From Holophagaceae bacterium (GTDB lineage: Bacteria > Acidobacteriota > Holophagae > Holophagales > Holophagaceae): DNA of 18,021 nucleotides. The notes under the pieces were generated by a model. It had not been told where the DNA came from and made no database searches. It was given only the letters and a program-made list of their open reading frames with translations. Both the position numbers and the translations under genes were made by a program. Positions within the stretch are counted from its first letter, which is position 1. Each line of letters starts with the position of its first letter. Shown here piece after piece: positions 14,647 to 18,021 of this stretch. The stretch spans positions 5,861-23,881 of the forward strand of contig PMJK01000017.1 of NCBI GenBank assembly GCA_003158505.1, read 5' to 3'.

Positions 14647-17493
14647 TCAAGCGTGCTGTTTGAGCTTGTCCTTGCCACCGAACCACTGGTCCCAGTACAC
14701 CACCACGGGGCTGGCGATGTAGATGGACGAGTAGGTGCCGGTGATGACGCCGATGACCAGGGGAAAGGCCAGGTCATGGAGGGCCGGACCGCCGAAGAGC
14801 CAAAGGCAGACGCTGACGAACAGCACGGACATCGAGGTAAGGATCGTCCGGCCCAGGGTCTGGTTGATGGAGTCATTCACCAGCTTGGAGATAGACACCC
14901 GCCGGTACTCAGGCCGGTGGCTGTTCTCCCGGATCCGGTCGAAGACCACGATGGTGTCGGCCATGGAATAGCCCATGAGGGTGAGGAAGCTCGCCACCAC
15001 CGGCACGTTGAACTCGTAGCCGAAGGCCGCGAAGAGGCCCAGAGCCATGAGGATGTCGTGGATCAGGGCCACGATGCCGCCCACGGCGAAGCTCGCGGTG
15101 AAGCGGAAGATCACGTAGACCAGGATGGCCAACATGGCGAGGCCCACAGCTGTGAGGGTCTTGCTGGTCCATTCTCCAGAGATGCTGGGCGAGAAGCTTT
15201 CATCTTTGAGGATGCCCACAGCGCCCAGCCGGTAGTTCTTCTGGACCGTGTCCTTTACAGCCTGGGGGAGATCCTTCGGCAGCTCGCCGAAGGACTGGTA
15301 GAGGCCCGAAGACAATCGGTCCCGGCTGGAGATGATCTTCTCGGCCACGGGCCCGTAGGTCCCCGTGAGGATGGTTTCGTCATTGGTGACGCGCAGCGGA
15401 TTGGCCCGGGCAAGGGTGTCCGCCAGGGTCTTCGAACCTTCCAGGTTGAGGGCCGGGAGCGCGCTTCCGGCAGCCTCGGGGTCCATCTGCTTGAAGATGC
15501 CGCGAAGGGCGTTGGCCTGGATGGTGCTGTCCTTCTGGTCGCTATCCTTCCTGGCCTTCACCTTCACGGAAAAGTCCCGGATGGCCTTGTCGGCGTTCTC
15601 GTAGGCCACCACGGTGGCATCGGGATAGCCATTCTTCGCCAGGGTGGCCCGGATGGTCTCGGGCTCCATGGCCCCGCGGAACCGCACAGTCATGTCGTTG
15701 CCACCTACGAACTGCATGCCCAGCTGGATGCGCTTGTTGTGCGTGAGATTCCAGGGCTGCACGAACAGGAAGCAAAGCAGGATGATGCCCCAACTGACGG
15801 CCAGAGCCGTGCCCTTGTACTTCATGAAGTCGTAAGAGGCACCCTTGAAGAAGGTGTGGGTGCCCACCGAAAGGGTCTTCGTGCCGGGGTGGTACTCAAG
15901 CACTCCGTCGTAGATGAAGCGGCTGATGTAGATGCTGGTGAACAGCGAGGCCACGACGCCCACGGTGAGGGTCACGGCAAAGCCCTTCACGGGGCCCGTG
16001 CCGAAGATGAAGAGCAGCAGTGCCGCAAAGAGCTGTGTGACGTGGCTGTCCACGATGGTCCAGAACACGCGGTTGAAGCCCGCGTCGATGGCGCCGGGCA
16101 CGCTCTTGCCGAGGCCCAGTTCCTCCTTGATGCGCTCGAAGATGAGGATGTTGGCATCCACCGCCATGCCCAGGGTCAGCACAAAGCCCGCGATACCCGG
16201 CAGGGTCAGCGTGGCCCGGAAGGAGCCCAGCAGGCCCATCATCACGATCACGTTCACCGTGAGGGCGATGATCGCGTTGGCACCGGACCAGTGGTAGAAG
16301 AACACCATGAAGCCGATGACAGTGATGAAACCGATCAGCGCGGATGTGACGCCCGCATGGATCGAGTCGCGGCCCAGGCCGGGGCCCACCACACGCTCTT
16401 CCAGGAACTTCATGGGCGCGCGCAGGGCCCCGCTGCGGAGCTGGCTGGCGAGATCATCGGCCTCCTGGGCTGAGAAGCTGCCGCTGATGCGCACGGCGCC
16501 GCCGATGATCTTCTCCTTGGCGCTGAGTTCCGTGACGATCTTGCGGTCCAGCACGATGGCGATGAGGCGGTTCTCTTCCGAGGCCGTCCCGGTCAGGCGG
16601 GCGAAGTCGTCATCCCCCTTCTTGTTGAGGGTGAAGTTGACTTCGTTGGCCTCGGTCTGCGAATTGGAGGCGCGATGGGAATCGATGATATCGGCGCCAT
16701 CCACGGCCACGCGGCTTTCCAGGAGGACCCATTTGCTGATCTTCTCCTCGCCGGCCTTGACCTTCACCACGGGCTGGCCGGCCCGGCGGGCCTGACGCTG
16801 GCTCTCGATCTCGGGCAGCAACTCGAACTCCTGAGGGATCGCGCCCTTGTAGAAGGCCAGGGCCTCTTCCTTCGAGTTGAAGTAGATCTGGGGCGCCTTG
16901 GCCAACAGGCGCTGTTCGAGGCGGCCGGGAGTGGACAGGAGCATCTTGATGCGCTCGCGGTCCCCCTCCTCGATGCCGGGAATCTCGACCACGATGCGGC
17001 TGCCGTCGGCACCGCTGGCGGTGATCTCGGGTTCGAGCACATTGGCGGGATCGATGTCGCGGATGCGCTTCTCGATGACCTCCAGGGCCCGCTTGTTGGC
17101 GTCGTCCCTGAGTTGCTTCTGGTAGTCGGCCTTCTGGGTGAGCCGGAAGCTGTCGCCTTCGGCAGCGACAACGTAGCCGGGGAAGAAGTCCTTCGCGACC
17201 TTTTCCACCGTGGCCTTCTGGTCGGCACCGGTACCGTCCACGCGCATGGCATCGCCATCCACGCGCACCAAAGCACCGGACAGGCCCTTCTCCTTGAGGC
17301 GGGAGACCAGGCGGTCCTTGCTGTCGCGCAGATCGGCGGCGAGGGCCTCCTGGCCCTGCACCTCCAGCTCGAAGTGGACGCCGCCACGAAGGTCCAGGCC
17401 CAGCTTGACCTTGGAGAGGGGCAGGAAGAAGTATCCGCAGCCGAACAGCACGGCTAGGACGATGGCAAGGCGCCAGAGGCTCCGTTTGGTCAC
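14647..17493 (-). CDS. secDF: SecD-SecF fusion, protein translocase accessory subunit
   Basis: SecDF is an inner-membrane RND-type protein that uses the proton gradient to help proteins out of the Sec channel. This 948-residue frame holds both halves. SecD occupies about 1-575: LGLDLRGGVHFEL from residue 31, a long periplasmic region, and VDANILIFERI with the key D446. SecF occupies about 576-948: MQFVGGNDMTVRF, then YSMADTIVVFDRI with D846. The SecF motif is normally SINDT, so Asn is replaced by Ala beside the conserved Asp. The frame is open to a TTG at 17526. GTG at 17493 is preferred because AAGGAG lies six bases upstream and the N-terminal helix begins properly. Single-gene SecDF occurs in several phyla; E. 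coli has two genes. It lies 70 bases after yajC in the tgt-yajC-secDF operon. Confidence 0.95.
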   Translation of the reverse strand: MTKRSLWRLAIVLAVLFGCGYFFLPLSKVKLGLDLRGGVHFELEVQGQEALAADLRDSKDRLVSRLKEKGLSGALVRVDGDAMRVDGTGADQKATVEKVAKDFFPGYVVAAEGDSFRLTQKADYQKQLRDDANKRALEVIEKRIRDIDPANVLEPEITASGADGSRIVVEIPGIEEGDRERIKMLLSTPGRLEQRLLAKAPQIYFNSKEEALAFYKGAIPQEFELLPEIESQRQARRAGQPVVKVKAGEEKISKWVLLESRVAVDGADIIDSHRASNSQTEANEVNFTLNKKGDDDFARLTGTASEENRLIAIVLDRKIVTELSAKEKIIGGAVRISGSFSAQEADDLASQLRSGALRAPMKFLEERVVGPGLGRDSIHAGVTSALIGFITVIGFMVFFYHWSGANAIIALTVNVIVMMGLLGSFRATLTLPGIAGFVLTLGMAVDANILIFERIKEELGLGKSVPGAIDAGFNRVFWTIVDSHVTQLFAALLLFIFGTGPVKGFAVTLTVGVVASLFTSIYISRFIYDGVLEYHPGTKTLSVGTHTFFKGASYDFMKYKGTALAVSWGIILLCFLFVQPWNLTHNKRIQLGMQFVGGNDMTVRFRGAMEPETIRATLAKNGYPDATVVAYENADKAIRDFSVKVKARKDSDQKDSTIQANALRGIFKQMDPEAAGSALPALNLEGSKTLADTLARANPLRVTNDETILTGTYGPVAEKIISSRDRLSSGLYQSFGELPKDLPQAVKDTVQKNYRLGAVGILKDESFSPSISGEWTSKTLTAVGLAMLAILVYVIFRFTASFAVGGIVALIHDILMALGLFAAFGYEFNVPVVASFLTLMGYSMADTIVVFDRIRENSHRPEYRRVSISKLVNDSINQTLGRTILTSMSVLFVSVCLWLFGGPALHDLAFPLVIGVITGTYSSIYIASPVVVYWDQWFGGKDKLKQHA

Positions 17494-17563
17494 GGGGCGC
17501 TCCTTACAGGAAGCGGGTCGGCCCAAGATCGAGCATTGGTACCGGCCCGGAAGGTCAGGAAGA

Positions 17564-17878
17564 TCAGTTCTGCTTGGTTTCCGCTTCAGAAGCCAGCGCG
17601 GCGACGGCCGTGCGGCGGGCCTTCACCACGGAGTTGCCGAGCTTGATCCAGAGGTCCTTGTCCTCGACACGGTCGATGGTGGCGTAGAGGCCGGAGCTCA
17701 GCACCACTTCGTCGCCGGCCTTCAGCTTGGACAGGCGGGCCTCCATCTCCTTGCGGGCCTTGCTCTGGGGCCTGATGAGCAGGAAGTAGAACATCAGGGC
17801 CATGCCGCCGATGAACACGAACTGGGTCCAGCCGGGAGGGCCGGAGGAGGGGGTCTGTTGGAACAGGGCGAACATCAT
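17564..17878 (-). CDS. yajC: preprotein translocase subunit YajC
   Basis: This 104-residue protein has one N-terminal membrane helix (about 19-39, VFIGGMALMFYFLLIRPQ) with the family RPQ/KxR pattern just after it. A small cytoplasmic domain follows (LKAGDEVVLSSGLYATIDRV). YajC associates with SecDF at the inner membrane. The ATG at 17878 follows the tgt stop with no gap, and GAGGAG lies six bases upstream in the end of tgt. A second ATG follows directly. Translation is probably coupled to tgt. Confidence 0.95.
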   Translation of the reverse strand: MMFALFQQTPSSGPPGWTQFVFIGGMALMFYFLLIRPQSKARKEMEARLSKLKAGDEVVLSSGLYATIDRVEDKDLWIKLGNSVVKARRTAVAALASEAETKQN

Positions 17879-18021
17879 TCAAGGCTCCTCGGTCAACCAT
17901 CCGGCGCGAGCGGACTGGGCGAAGGCCGGAAACCGGTTTTCCAGCAGGGCCTGCCGCGCGGCGCGGGTGAGTCCCACAGTGTAGCTCAGGTTGTGGATCG
18001 TGTTCAGCGTGAACCCCAGCA
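17879..18021 (-). CDS. tgt: tRNA-guanine transglycosylase, C-terminal end (5' truncated)
   Basis: Only the last 46 codons are visible before the right edge. The fragment reads LGFTLNTIHNLSYTVGLTRA and continues ARQALLENRFPAFAQ to TEEP and the TGA at 17881-17879. The IHNLxY...L...R.A......F pattern is the conserved C-terminal helix of bacterial Tgt, which exchanges guanine 34 for the queuosine precursor in tRNA. The position upstream of yajC and secDF is the classic operon order. The catalytic domain lies outside the window. Confidence 0.85.
   Translation of the reverse strand, partial: LGFTLNTIHNLSYTVGLTRAARQALLENRFPAFAQSARAGWLTEEP

Noticed and set aside
14653..16473. A 606-codon open frame on the plus strand opposite secDF.
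   Set aside because: It is the antisense shadow of secDF, with a biased His/Gly/Asp/Glu composition and no recognisable domain.
1..18021. CRISPR arrays, tRNA or rRNA genes, insertion sequences, toxin-antitoxin or phage-defence genes.
   Set aside because: I saw no repeated spacers, cloverleaf sequences, transposase motifs or defence domains. The gene content is housekeeping and metabolic.

Overview
The window is dense, high-GC bacterial DNA. It carries mostly housekeeping and accessory metabolic genes in short, tightly packed operons. GC-rich codon third positions, a Gram-negative gene set (ArnD-type deformylase, a TPR/LolB-like pair, SecDF-YajC) and the fusion genes suggest an Acidobacteriota-like organism, possibly Holophagae/Geothrix-like. 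That placement is an impression; there is no rRNA or marker phylogeny here.

Layout, left to right. (1) The 3' end of an S1/P1-type zinc nuclease gene (+) runs off the left edge and ends in two GC-rich hairpins. (2) A minus-strand operon runs from about 4087 down to 570: a small unknown ORF, aroB, an exported TPR protein and a LolB-like small protein, with every junction overlapping. (3) Divergent from it on the plus strand are an ABC exporter half-transporter and then a two-domain gene joining a ThiE-type thiamine-phosphate synthase to a complete shikimate kinase. This gene ends inside a long nested hairpin. (4) Next on the plus strand come a YfcE-like metallophosphoesterase and a YcgR-like PilZ protein. 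(5) On the minus strand are a POT-family peptide transporter with a TATAAT box placed for a leaderless mRNA, and upstream of it an AldB/ExaC-type aldehyde dehydrogenase with its DUF779 partner. (6) A 363-bp intergenic region leads to an ArnD-like deformylase (+) whose ribosome-binding site touches a long hairpin. It is followed by an exported S9-type peptidase gene broken by two one-base losses. (7) A bidirectional terminator separates this from the minus-strand tgt-yajC-secDF operon, whose tgt gene runs off the right edge.

How the genes work together. aroB and the shikimate kinase domain supply two steps of the chorismate pathway from divergent operons about 2 kb apart. The tgt-yajC-secDF set is the classic Sec accessory operon. 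The aldehyde dehydrogenase and DUF779 form a known pair. The TPR and LolB-like pair resembles the TPR-lolB arrangement of gammaproteobacteria. No mobile element, CRISPR array, tRNA or rRNA was seen. I found no clearly new multi-gene system. The most unusual items are the ThiE-shikimate kinase fusion and the structured leaders and tails.
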